Shown here piece after piece: positions 28,342 to 37,239 of a DNA stretch of 64,000 nucleotides. The DNA comes from Leishmania mexicana MHOM/GT/2001/U1103 (Eukaryota; Euglenozoa; Kinetoplastea; Trypanosomatida; Trypanosomatidae). Position 1 is the first letter of the stretch. Every line of letters begins with the position of its first letter. A model generated the notes under the pieces. It did not search any database. It saw nothing but the letters and a program-made list of their open reading frames with translations, and was not told the DNA's origin. The DNA lies in assembly GCF_000234665.1 (NCBI RefSeq), contig NC_018337.1, positions 1,558,556 to 1,622,555 of the forward strand. Reading direction: 5' to 3'. The position numbers were made by a program, and so were the translations under genes.

Positions 28342-29208
28342 CGCGGTCCCCCCTCCTCTCGCCCCACTTCATGTGCCTGCTGGTCGCTGGGTGTTCTGAG
28401 CTGACGGCACGGCAGTCTTGCGGTCTTCAATTTTTTCTCTTTGCGCTCTGGCACATTCAGCGTATGTGTCTAGGTCTCCCCTGGAGAGGAATCTCTCCCC
28501 TCCTCTCTCTCTGCCTCTCTGTCTCTCTCTCTCTCTGAATCGGCAGATAACGAAGTGCTCATGGAGAACGGATGCGCCACCCCCCTCCCCTCCTCACCCC
28601 GAAGGGCGCTTCTCTCTCGCAGTACCCTAACCACACCCGTCCCGCATGCGTGTGATCGTGCGTAAGAGAAGCGGTGTTTGCCTCTCCTCCTCCGTCTCTC
28701 TCCGTTCGCGTTTCTCTCCGTGCGCCAACAAGGGCTGGCTCAACACACAAAAGAGGTGAACTCTTCACGCGCGCAGACGTGCATGTGCAGTGGAGAGGAC
28801 ACCTGTATCAACTTGGCTCGTATGTTTGCTTCTCTCTCGCAGCATACCTGCCCACTCTTTTAAAGGCACGCAGCGCTTCTGGACGCTGACAAGCGACACT
28901 ATTGACGCCTCGTCCGACGGTCGCGTTCCTGAGAGCTCCCCACTGTACCATTCCAAGCGCACCCAAACGCGAGTTGTCTTCCCACTCGGTCCGCTGAGAA
29001 TGCTGTCTTCGATATTTTTCACTTTCTCGCCTCTTCCATACCACCTTGATTTCCGACTCCCTCCCTCCCCCAACCTTCATTCCGTCGCAGGTGGCTCAAG
29101 ATCTGCGAAGAATCGCTAAATCGCCTCCGCAGTCGACGGATACCTCCCGGTGTATGCACCACGCACATATACGCTCTTGTGTCACTCACACCACTTATCC
29201 GCGCTGCG
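28342..29208. other. Intergenic region with CT-rich tract
   Basis: No supported gene in 0.87 kb. A long CT-rich run lies at about 28490-28537, and a second pyrimidine-rich segment at about 29058-29088 ends in an AG that is a plausible acceptor for the gene at 29209. Confidence 0.55.
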
Positions 29209-29874
29209 ATGCCGTTTTGTTTGGCTGAGCTAAAGAACGTGTTCTTCGACGCCCTCACCGGCTGCCCACCAGACGCGCCACAGCAGACGAGAGACATGGC
29301 GGTGACCGTGGCCGGCGCGTCTCTCTTCGCTGGATCGTGGCAACCGCTGGAGGCAACACGTGTGCCGGTGCGCGCCTACCTGCGCGGGACAGGCGAGCTC
29401 GATACGGAGGACTCATGCAGGAGATCTGTGGTGCGCGTCGTGGATGCGGCGATGAACGATCTGCTCAACGACGATGCCGTGAACGCGTTTATCGGAGCCA
29501 GGGCGTGCGAGTCGGCCGACGTCGTTGGAGCATGTGAGCACATCTTGCGCAAGTACCTCCTTTGGATCCTGGATGGCTACTTGCACTACGACGGGACGGT
29601 CCAGTGCCCCTTCTACGATGCACTCAAGAGTACGGTGTGCGCGTTTTCGCTGGAGTGGGGTCAGACGTTTGGGCCGATGTTTGCGGAGGCGCAAAGCCCG
29701 GACGAGTTCTTCAACGTTTTGGTCACGCGCGGCGCACTGCACCACGCCACTGCCATGGCGACGAACCCCGACGACGCGAAGGTGCGTATGGTGACCGCCA
29801 TGTCTATTCAGGTCTTTCTGATGGCCAAGACGTACTCGCCAAATACGCCGTTTCCGTCACAATTCGCGCTCTGA
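29209..29874 (+). CDS. Conserved hypothetical protein, 221 aa, function unknown
   Basis: I do not recognise this protein. It starts at the first ATG (MPFCLAELKNVFFDAL); the open frame continues upstream only to a GTG. It appears soluble and mostly alpha-helical, with alternating hydrophobic and charged segments (SVVRVVDAAMNDLL, ACEHILRKYLLWILDGYL, ALKSTVCAFSLEWGQTF, AMSIQVFLMAKTY). No signal peptide, membrane helix or known catalytic motif is visible. Codon use and GC3 match the neighbours, supporting a real gene. It could be a subunit of a helical adaptor complex, but nothing in the sequence says which. Confidence 0.7.
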   Translation: MPFCLAELKNVFFDALTGCPPDAPQQTRDMAVTVAGASLFAGSWQPLEATRVPVRAYLRGTGELDTEDSCRRSVVRVVDAAMNDLLNDDAVNAFIGARACESADVVGACEHILRKYLLWILDGYLHYDGTVQCPFYDALKSTVCAFSLEWGQTFGPMFAEAQSPDEFFNVLVTRGALHHATAMATNPDDAKVRMVTAMSIQVFLMAKTYSPNTPFPSQFAL

Positions 29875-30325
29875 AATTGCTTTCGCCAGGTCAGGGGTCA
29901 CGACGGTATCGCCCCGTCTTGCTGTCGTGTTCGCTTTCGCTCTTCTCCCCTTGTCTCGTACGTCGCTCTTCCGCGGGCACCCGGTCGACAATTCCTGTCG
30001 AGTTTCTCAAGTATTCGTGTGAAGGTGCCTCCCTTTTCACCGCGCGTGCCGTTTTCCTGCCTCCTCTCTTCTCAGCACCCGCCGTCTGTGCCTGCCTGCA
30101 TCGTGAACAGGATGCGCACCCATGTCTCGGAGAAAAACGGAGCGATGGCATTGCGTGTGTCGTACACATGGCGTCACTGTGGGCTGGTGGCTGAAAGACG
30201 TGATGTGTACTTCTCTTTCTCTCTCCCCCTCTTCCTCTTTCCTCTCCAGCGCACGCACATCTGAACTGGCGTGCGGGACGTACACACCTGCCCAAGAACG
30301 CAAGTCACGAGGCACCGTTTAACGC
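29875..30325. other. Intergenic region before the POLD3-like gene
   Basis: No gene. The 450-base gap carries pyrimidine runs at about 29930-29960 and 30210-30247; the latter is the probable trans-splicing tract and has its own entry. Confidence 0.6.
30210..30249 (+). other. Spliced-leader acceptor for the POLD3-like gene
   Basis: An uninterrupted pyrimidine tract of about 37 bases ends directly in AG at 30248-30249. It would give a 5' UTR of about 76 bases before the ATG at 30326. This is among the clearest acceptors in the window. Confidence 0.7.
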
Positions 30326-31798
30326 ATGGAATCGAAGGTGATTACGTTGCTTACTTCACGGCCACTGTTGACCGTGGCTGAGGCGGCCATGGAGCTTGGG
30401 CTGGCTCATAGAGAAGTGCAACGGATCTTCGCCTCCGTCGCTGCATCACACGAGGGCGTCTACACACTACTGTCCAGCTCGGTCAAGGAAGCAGCCCACG
30501 GCAGCGCCACGGCGGTTGTATTGCGCAAGGCAGATCGCCTCGAGGAAGACGCCTCCGCGTACGCACTCCTATCCTTGACATACCCCACGAATATGTCAGC
30601 GTCGTCACTTCCGGTGCAGTTGCATCCCTGCAGAGAGGTATCGCTGCGCACGTATCCATTAGTTGCAAGGGGCGACATGGAAACCCGCGCTGCCGCGACA
30701 GCTCCGCCTGTCGCCGCCGCTGTGCCAACGGCAACGGAGCTGACAAGAACAGAAGGCATTAAACCTGCGGCGGCATCGTTGTCTGTTGCTACTGCAGTCG
30801 CACTGACAATACCCCCACTAGCGCAGGACGAACCGCCTCGAAGCACGCCGGCCCCTGCGACTGTGACACTTCCCAAGGAAGAGACGGCGGCGCGAACGCC
30901 GTCGCCGAAGCCGACTCTCTTCGATAAGATGAAGCAGGGGGCGGCGGCTACAAGGCGCCCTCGCACGGAGGAGGCGTCCTCTAAACCGCTGCGTCAACCA
31001 GCGAAACCGAAAAAAGTGGCGAAGACGGAGAACACGACGAGTTTGGCCAAGCTGGCGCGTGCGTCGAGGAGGAAGAGCGGTGGCCCCTCTGCAGCCGCAG
31101 GCGCCAGCACCGCGCCGTCCTCTGTGCGCTTTCTCGACGACGACGAGGATGCGACGACTCACTTTGGCCAGAACGAGAGCAGCAGCAGCAGCCATTCAGA
31201 GGCCATCGCGAAGGAAGAGCTGCCCATCTTTGACGTGGTCGAGGTGCCTGCCTCAAACGACGAGGTTATCATGTGTGACGACGCCCCACCGCTCGCATTC
31301 CGCCCAGCAGCGCAGCGACTCTCTCCACTGATACCAACTCCTACCAAGAAGGGGCCTCTGGCCAAGAAGGCGACCTCAGCCGCAGTGGCGGCAGAGACAG
31401 GTGCAGCACAGTGCAAGCTTAGCACCTTCTTCAACGTCGCTGTCGTCGAGTTCCAGAAAGCGTACGTGCGCGAGATGCAGACGGAAATGAAGGTGGAAAA
31501 CGGCGAGTTTGTCTGCTGTGATGTACCCCGTTACAAGCACAGCGCCACAGGAGAGGTGATTAGTGAGGGCGAGTATCACCAGCGCACCGCGGCGTTGGTC
31601 CGAAGCAAGTCGCAAGACTCCGCCGGAAGCACCCCGAATCAGAAGTCCGCCGGCGCCTCTGTCGAGTCACCACCGTACCCGGCTGCAGCGCCGAAGACGG
31701 GTTCGCGAGGCACTCCACAGAGGTCGGCGACGCAAGAGAAAACGGCAGCGGCGCCGGCCAAGACGCTTCACTCCTTCTTCAAGACTTCCTCGACCTGA
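30326..31798 (+). CDS. Candidate DNA polymerase delta subunit 3 (POLD3/Cdc27-like) with PIP boxes
   Basis: This 490-residue protein has the layout of the third subunit of DNA polymerase delta. Residues about 1-40 look like a small winged helix (VITLLTSRPLLTVAEAAMEL, HREVQRIFASVA), followed by a strand-helix segment (TAVVLRKADRLEEDAS), which recalls the POLD3 N-terminal domain that binds POLD2. A long Ala/Pro/Ser/Lys-rich disordered region follows. A textbook PCNA-interacting peptide QCKLSTFF is at 362-369. The extreme C terminus has a second PIP-like peptide AKTLHSFF (478-485, Ala in place of Gln), the same position POLD3 uses. Residues about 402-418 (YKHSATGEVISEGEYHQ) recall the conserved block before the POLD3 tail. 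The subunit would tether polymerase delta to PCNA for lagging-strand synthesis. The PIP boxes are seen directly; the POLD3 identity is an inference, and another PCNA-binding protein is possible. Confidence 0.6.
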   Translation: MESKVITLLTSRPLLTVAEAAMELGLAHREVQRIFASVAASHEGVYTLLSSSVKEAAHGSATAVVLRKADRLEEDASAYALLSLTYPTNMSASSLPVQLHPCREVSLRTYPLVARGDMETRAAATAPPVAAAVPTATELTRTEGIKPAAASLSVATAVALTIPPLAQDEPPRSTPAPATVTLPKEETAARTPSPKPTLFDKMKQGAAATRRPRTEEASSKPLRQPAKPKKVAKTENTTSLAKLARASRRKSGGPSAAAGASTAPSSVRFLDDDEDATTHFGQNESSSSSHSEAIAKEELPIFDVVEVPASNDEVIMCDDAPPLAFRPAAQRLSPLIPTPTKKGPLAKKATSAAVAAETGAAQCKLSTFFNVAVVEFQKAYVREMQTEMKVENGEFVCCDVPRYKHSATGEVISEGEYHQRTAALVRSKSQDSAGSTPNQKSAGASVESPPYPAAAPKTGSRGTPQRSATQEKTAAAPAKTLHSFFKTSST

Positions 31799-32952
31799 AA
31801 AGGACGGTGTACGTGTGCGGTGGTGTTTCTTAGGTCGTCTTTTTCTTTTTTTTTGAGGAGGAACGTAGTCCTCTGCGCAGGTGCAACGGTCATCCATTCG
31901 GAGAAGAGGCGAGCTGTGTGTAACAGGAGAGCCTTGCTGGCTGATCGCATTTTTCACAACTATCTGGTATGCTGAGGTGTGCCTGTGAAGCAGTTTACTA
32001 GGCAGCAGTGGTCTGTTTGCGTGAAGGGCGGCCTCCACTCCTGCTGTCCTCTCCTTCTCCCTCAAGGGACTGGGCCCCGTGCGAGAGCGCACAACTCCTT
32101 CACGGCACCCCCTGCGTCTTTTTCGTATCTCCGTTCCCCTGCACCATCATAGAGGCAAACGCCCCTGCCGCTGCGCCAGCACACACACACACGTGCACGC
32201 AGTCGGCATCCATAGAGTTTTTTTCGTGCTGTTGTTTCCAAGGTTTGCACAAGAGGGGAAAGAACAACGTAAAACTGCGGTGATGTGCGCCACACGTGAG
32301 CTGGCATGACGTCCCGCCGTGCGTTGCACGGCGTTTCATTTACGCCGTTCCGCTCTCCTCGCCTTCCCACCCCGTATTTTTCTCCGTTCGCTTATGTATG
32401 CATCACGTTGGGACACAAAAGAGACGCGATGTCCCTCTGTGGCTAACGCAAAAGGCCCCTTCCCTGCCCTTACTGTGGTGGGTGAGGGAGCAGCTTGTGC
32501 TCTTTCTCTCTCTCTGTAGGCATTGGAGAAGCACAACCGCGATGACATGGAACAGTGCCGTTGCGTTGGGGCCAAGTCTCCCCTTCGTCCTCTTCGACAA
32601 GCGCGCCCAGCCGCGTGCGAACTGGCAAGAGGTGCTGAGGCGCACATATTTTCCCCGCGTGCACTGCAAGAATCCTTTTCACAACCTCCATGGTCTGCAT
32701 GACGGATTCGCCCCCCTATCTTTCCCCCTGTACTTCTTCATCGTCCTCCTTTACTGCGCTGCAGGCGCCTGGATGCAGTACGAAACGTATGCACAGGACT
32801 ATCGTTGCCTGTCCTTTGCTTGCACCGTACTTTAGTTCCTTGGGTGTGCTCTCGCCGAGGGTGCGCAGACATTGCCTTCTGTGCTCGTTCAGTTTCTTTC
32901 TGTAGGCGGAGGGCGCTCTCAGCGGCGCTGCGGACGCCGCACGCCCCGCGGA
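31799..32952. other. Intergenic region, 1.15 kb
   Basis: No supported gene. A T-rich run occurs at about 31838-31854 and a (CA)-rich patch at about 32180-32192. The only long frames (for example 32296-32835) overlap pyrimidine tracts and have no protein character. Confidence 0.55.
32886..32905 (+). other. Spliced-leader acceptor for the LYR-motif gene
   Basis: A short T/C-rich run ends in TAG with AG at 32904-32905, giving a 5' UTR of 47 bases before the ATG at 32953. The acceptor lies inside the frame that opens upstream at TTG, which supports the downstream ATG as start. Confidence 0.6.
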
Positions 32953-33564
32953 ATGAGCAAGCAAGTTCTTCAATCCCTTCCGCTGGCTAAGGGGAAGGAC
33001 ATCCACAGCCGAATGGCAAAGTTGGCACTCTACAAGGAGTGTCTCGCCCTGGCGTACCTTGTGCGCAACAAGTTGGTTCGCGAGCACACGCTGCGGGAGG
33101 TGCGTGAGAAGTGGCTCGAGCACCGCGGCGACGGCGGTCACACCTTGCAACTCCAGCTGGCCAGCTGCCTGGATAGAATCGCGTACGGCCGCATGTGCCA
33201 CTCAAAGGCGCGTCAGCGCCTCCTCCCCAATGCGAGCGAATCGTACGACTGGGGGGTGGTGAACCCGATGGAGAATCACGAGAAGTTGATTCGCCGCCGA
33301 GAGGAGCGGCAATGCCCGGACGCTTTTAACCACAGTCGCGGTAAGCGCGACTTTGTACCCATGTCAAATTGGGGTTACGGCAACATGGACCCGGATGCGA
33401 TTGCGAAACACAAGGAGCTGACCGATCGGCAGCACTTCATTGGGCCCCATTGGCGCGATCGGCCGAAGCCGATGGTCCTCGAGGACCTGAGCTTTGAGGA
33501 GGAGCTCTATGTTCACTTTCAAGGAAAGCCCAAGATGCGGAAAACGCCCAAAAAGCACTTCTGA
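32953..33564 (+). CDS. LYR-motif-like protein, probably mitochondrial
   Basis: This is a basic protein of 203 residues. Its N-terminal third resembles the LYR (Complex1_LYR) three-helix fold: LALYKECLALAYLV with Leu26-Tyr27-Lys28 in place of Leu-Tyr-Arg, then VRNKLVREHTLREVREKWLEH. LYR proteins bind acyl carrier protein and act as respiratory complex subunits, Fe-S assembly factors or mitoribosome assembly factors. The remaining two thirds are rich in Trp, His, Arg and Pro (SYDWGVVNPMENHEKLIRRREE, NWGYGNMDPDAIAKHKEL, GPHWRDRPKP) and end in a Lys-rich tail; this extension is not part of the LYR fold and could be an accessory segment in a mitochondrial complex. No clear cleavable presequence is seen. 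It could be a complex I B14/B22-type subunit or a mitoribosomal protein; I cannot decide. Confidence 0.55.
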   Translation: MSKQVLQSLPLAKGKDIHSRMAKLALYKECLALAYLVRNKLVREHTLREVREKWLEHRGDGGHTLQLQLASCLDRIAYGRMCHSKARQRLLPNASESYDWGVVNPMENHEKLIRRREERQCPDAFNHSRGKRDFVPMSNWGYGNMDPDAIAKHKELTDRQHFIGPHWRDRPKPMVLEDLSFEEELYVHFQGKPKMRKTPKKHF

Positions 33565-34333
33565 TGTCGCTGCGTGGGTTCGTGTGTGCGTGCGTGCAGC
33601 CCCAGGGCCGACCCTGTACCTGTGATCCTGCGCATCACTGCTGCAGAGAAGCATGAGGGTGTGGCCGAGGAGCCATCTCGGTGCCATGCCGACACCCGCC
33701 TTCCTTCTCGTCAGTCTTTTTTTTTCACTTGTGCAGAGGTTCTTGTTTTGCGCGCCTTCACAGAGCAGAGCTCCACTGACACTGCTCTTCGGCTGGGTAG
33801 TGACGCACACACCCACATGCGCATCGCAGGACACCCTTCGATATTATCCCTCAATGCTTCTCCTGTCCTTCATGTGGGATGACCCCTCCTTCTCCCTCTC
33901 GTCACTGCAGGGTGAGAACCGCCAGATGAGCCGTGTACAAGCAAGCAAGCGGTTTGAAGTGCAAGGCTGGAAAGGGGGCAGGAGCGTCAGGAGCCTGCAT
34001 TGCGTGCCAGTAATATGCTGCCCCTCTCCTTCCCTCCCTCCGTTCACTCCGGCTCGTCTTTTGCCGGTGTGTCGAATTGGCGGTGGCGTGGCTATGGGAG
34101 TGCTCCGCCAAGAGTGTCGCCACGGCGCACCACAACTCTCGCTCTCCTCTCTATTTCTCTGTCACTACCCTTACCGCCCATACTCCCTCATCCTCATCTA
34201 CCTTATTCTTTCACGCGATACAAGTCGTCTGACGGGCGCCGCGTTTTCTTCTGCCTCTATTCGCGCCCACCGTGGGCCGTTCGGCGCTTGTCGTGCGTTT
34301 CATCAGCCCACACACGCGCGCCGCCTGACAGCC
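33565..34333. other. Intergenic region, 0.77 kb
   Basis: No supported gene. A T-run lies at about 33717-33726 and a long pyrimidine-rich segment at about 34136-34212, which probably directs trans-splicing of the small gene at 34334. Confidence 0.6.
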
Positions 34334-34630
34334 ATGTCACAACTATCGATCGTAAAAGACCAGCTGCTTAGTAAGGGCATCAACCACTTTGTTGTGCTGT
34401 CCAGCTCCGGTCAGGTGGTCGAGTACAGCGGTGACTTTGAGAACAAGGAGAAGCAGGTGCTGGCGTATGCTATTCTTCAGCAATGCTCTGCACTGTTTGC
34501 GAAAGGTGAGTCGATGAAGCGAGTCACCATGAAGTTCGAGGACGTGCTTTACGTGGCGACGACCGTTGAGGATAGTGCAACGGTGTACGGCGTGGTAGCC
34601 AAGCGTCCCACGAACGGGGCAACGATGTAA
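34334..34630 (+). CDS. LAMTOR4-like protein (candidate Ragulator subunit)
   Basis: This 98-residue protein has a roadblock-like alpha/beta pattern: an N-terminal helix, two strands (HFVVLSSSGQVVEYSGD), a long helix (NKEKQVLAYAILQQCSALF), then two or three strands (KRVTMKFEDVLYVATTVEDS, YGVVAKRP). The strand-turn block VLSSSGQVVEYSGDFEN closely recalls the VLSEGAVLASSGDLEN block of LAMTOR4, and the KRVTMKF...VVAKR end matches its KRLSVVF...VVKR end. The length is almost the same as animal LAMTOR4 (99 residues). In animals LAMTOR1-5 form Ragulator, the lysosomal scaffold that recruits Rag GTPases and TORC1. A dynein roadblock light chain or MglB-like protein has the same fold and is the main alternative. 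The ATG at 34334 is preferred because the upstream open frame is low-complexity leader sequence. Confidence 0.6.
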   Translation: MSQLSIVKDQLLSKGINHFVVLSSSGQVVEYSGDFENKEKQVLAYAILQQCSALFAKGESMKRVTMKFEDVLYVATTVEDSATVYGVVAKRPTNGATM

Positions 34631-35386
34631 TGCTCGCTTGCGTACCTGCGACGGTTTTGTTTGTTTCTGAGCGAAGGCGGTTGCCAGACATTTGGGATCG
34701 GTGTGTCTATGCGTACCGCACCTTTCTCGTTGCCTCTATCGGTGTCTGCCTCTCCGCTGCGTTGTCTCCCTGGGGGGCGGACCTGTTTCGCTTTTTTTCT
34801 TTGCGTTGTCGACTATGGTGAAGGTGACGCACTGTAGAGCGGCATGCTTCTCTGTGATCAAGCTCCCTCGATGCCTCCATCTGTACCCGTTGCTTCATTG
34901 CGCCATTTGCATCCGCTAAATCGTCAGCTTTAGGCTGGACACTCAGGTGTTCACTGCACCCCTTAGCCCGTGGGGGATGTGCTTTGTGCGGTGAATTGCG
35001 CGTCTCAGCGCTGTGACATGTATTCTACGAGTGCAGTGGGCTGCGATCAATGACAGCTCTCCGTCCGCTACCCTCCTCCCTCTCCTCCTACTCCCTTTTG
35101 CCTCCACTCCTTGTATTCCTGCACGTCGGAGACTCACACGGCGTGAAGCAAAATTGTGCGTGCTGCGAAGTGGTAATGTGACGCTGTACAAATTCAAGCA
35201 TCCGCCATCCTTCCCTTTCTCACTCCCCCTCTCGCTCATCTCACGCCTTGCACCTCTTCACGTGTATGTGTGTGTGTGCGTGTGTCACAAGACACTGACG
35301 ACAACGAACTTCGCCTTTTGGCGTGTGCCTCTGGTTCTCTCGCTGTCAGCTTAGCCGCGTTGGCGTCCTTCCTGATTCCACCCTCA
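34631..35386. other. Intergenic region, 0.75 kb
   Basis: No supported gene. Pyrimidine-rich stretches occur at about 35065-35110 and 35205-35240, followed by a (TG)n patch at about 35263-35284 and the acceptor described separately. Confidence 0.6.
35329..35349 (+). other. Candidate spliced-leader acceptor for the FHA-BRCT gene
   Basis: A pyrimidine-rich run ends in CAG with AG at 35348-35349 and would give a 37-base leader before the ATG at 35387. An AG at 35353-35354 is an alternative. Confidence 0.5.
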
Positions 35387-36619
35387 ATGAGCACCACGGC
35401 CTATGCCCTGGTAGCAAAAGAGAAGCAGTACCCTCTCCAGGTGGGGAAGAATGTAGTCGGCCGCAGCAGTGTCCCCGTAGAGGGCGTCTCCTTCATCAAC
35501 TTGGAATCGCCGCTGGCAGCGATCAGCCGCATGCAGGCATTTGTAGACATCGGCGCCAACGGTGATGCGTGGATCAGCGACTGCAACAGTACCAACGGCA
35601 CCTTCCTCGGCATACGCCCCGGTCCAGGCATCCGACTTGAGGCAAATCGCTACTACCAGCTATCACCGGGATGCCGCATTGTGTTTGGGGACGTGGTGTG
35701 CACTTTTGAGACGCTGAGCGAGGCACCGCCGACGCCGCAGCACTCAGCGCACCCTCTTACCTCTCCCTCCCGCTCCGCACGCAAGACGGAGTCTTTGGGT
35801 GTTATGGATGCCTTCACTGACAACGCGGTCAATACTACCCCGGCAAGAGAGCTATCGAAGCAGGCCAACGCGCACCGGAGTAACGTTCCTTACCTCGAGG
35901 AAACTGGCAGTCTCTCGCGGGAGCCTGCTGCGTTGCGTGAAACAGCCGCTGCGACGAAGAAAACGCCACACCGAGAACGACCAGAGCCGACAACGCCTTC
36001 GCGACCGCTGAAGCGGACCAAAGTAGAGTCTGCAGCACCCTCTTCGTCTGTCAAGGTAAAGACCGCCGCCACTGTGAAAGCCACGACAGCCGCACGAACA
36101 CTTGCGGCACGGCCACATGTGTGTCTGACAGGGATGGACAGCGCTGAACGGGCGGCCATTACAAAGCGAGTGCGTGAGCTGAAGGGCCGTGTCGTGGATG
36201 ACATTACCAAAGCAAATCTCCTCGTCGTAGCAACCCCACCGGTCCGAACACCAAAGTTCATCGTTGCCGTGGCACGAGGGATTCCGGTGGTGTCGGTAGA
36301 TTACATCTGTAACCGGAGGACCGAGCTCGACGACGCGCGTCATCATATTGTGAGTCTCAAGACAGACCAACACACCTACACGGCAGCAGAGCTGAAGAAG
36401 GTGATTTATCGGAAAGATGCATCCCCACTTCTGCAGGGTGTTTCCTTCAACATCGCTGCCTTGTCCAGCAAGTCAAAGAGTGTGGCTGCGGAGATCATCA
36501 CCTCCTCTGGGGGAGACGTGGTGAGCACCAAAAAGGGCGGCGGCACAGCCCTAACAGACGCGCACCTCGACAAGCTTTACGACTCCATCTTGCGTGGCAA
36601 AGTGTCCGCTGTGTTGTAG
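35387..36619 (+). CDS. FHA and tandem-BRCT protein, MDC1-like DNA-damage mediator
   Basis: This 410-residue protein has an N-terminal FHA domain (about 15-110), a disordered linker rich in Thr, Pro and Lys, and a C-terminal BRCT pair (about 242-325 and 348-410). The FHA core shows GRSS (25-28) and NSTNGT (67-72), but the usual Ser-Arg-x-His is Ser-Arg-Met-Gln (47-50). BRCT1 has the phosphate-binding Thr248-Gly249 (CLTGM) and Lys290 in VRTPKFIVAVARGIPVVSVDYI, which parallels MDC1's RTVKF...GRGIPILSLDWL. Arg287, three residues before the lysine, corresponds to the MDC1 arginine that contacts the free C-terminal carboxylate of phosphorylated H2AX. FHA-plus-BRCT2 is the architecture of MDC1; NBS1 has FHA at the extreme N terminus with BRCTs directly after it, which does not fit. 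It probably reads a phosphorylated C-terminal histone tail and organises the damage response. Confidence 0.72.
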   Translation: MSTTAYALVAKEKQYPLQVGKNVVGRSSVPVEGVSFINLESPLAAISRMQAFVDIGANGDAWISDCNSTNGTFLGIRPGPGIRLEANRYYQLSPGCRIVFGDVVCTFETLSEAPPTPQHSAHPLTSPSRSARKTESLGVMDAFTDNAVNTTPARELSKQANAHRSNVPYLEETGSLSREPAALRETAAATKKTPHRERPEPTTPSRPLKRTKVESAAPSSSVKVKTAATVKATTAARTLAARPHVCLTGMDSAERAAITKRVRELKGRVVDDITKANLLVVATPPVRTPKFIVAVARGIPVVSVDYICNRRTELDDARHHIVSLKTDQHTYTAAELKKVIYRKDASPLLQGVSFNIAALSSKSKSVAAEIITSSGGDVVSTKKGGGTALTDAHLDKLYDSILRGKVSAVL

Positions 36620-37239
36620 TAGGCGATCGCACAGAATCCCGGCCACGAGAGTGAGAGAGAGAGGGGGGGGAAGTGTTCTCGAAAGCCACCGCATCATCAC
36701 GCCACGCATCGATGTGTGCAACACGTGCGTTTTACATTTCACGAAGCAAACGCGCAGAAGGACTGTCGTGCCGTTCCCCAAAGTTGTGATGGGTTTGTGC
36801 CCGTTGTCGAATGCGATGCAGGAGCCGCTAGCAGGAAGCTTATCGGACTCTCTTTGTATACATGCTTATCGCCCCACGCCTGAGGTGAGCGGCGTGGCAC
36901 CTTGCGTGGTGGCGTCGGCCGCACCGAGAGGCAGGCGAATAGTCTCATGATGCCTTTCTCATTCCCTTCTCTTTTCAACACCGCTACTGCCGTGCGTCAC
37001 AGCCCCTGTCAGTGCTTCGGGGCAGCAGCTGTGCCTCGCCTCGTGCCGTCTCACTACACTTCTCTTTGTTCCCGCGCCTCTGCCGTTGCCTCACCGTATC
37101 TCTTCCTCAACACCGACCTTCGTCTCTCACTGCTGTCTTTCTCTTTACTTCTCCCACCGCCACGTGGACTGCGTGCGATCACTGGAGCGCTGTACACGTT
37201 GGCAGGAGTGGTATCACCGTAGACGACTGTCGCCGACAG
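36620..37239. other. Intergenic region, 0.62 kb
   Basis: No supported gene. The region has a purine-rich GA/G run at about 36648-36672 just after the FHA-BRCT gene and pyrimidine-rich runs at about 36955-36980 and 37128-37160, the latter being the probable trans-splicing tract for the WAPL-like gene. Confidence 0.55.

Noticed and set aside
32296..32835. Forward frame of 179 codons between the POLD3-like and LYR genes
   Set aside because: The translation is a mix of Leu/Ser/Phe from pyrimidine tracts with no conserved block; it lies in a gap that must hold a 3' UTR and a trans-splicing signal.
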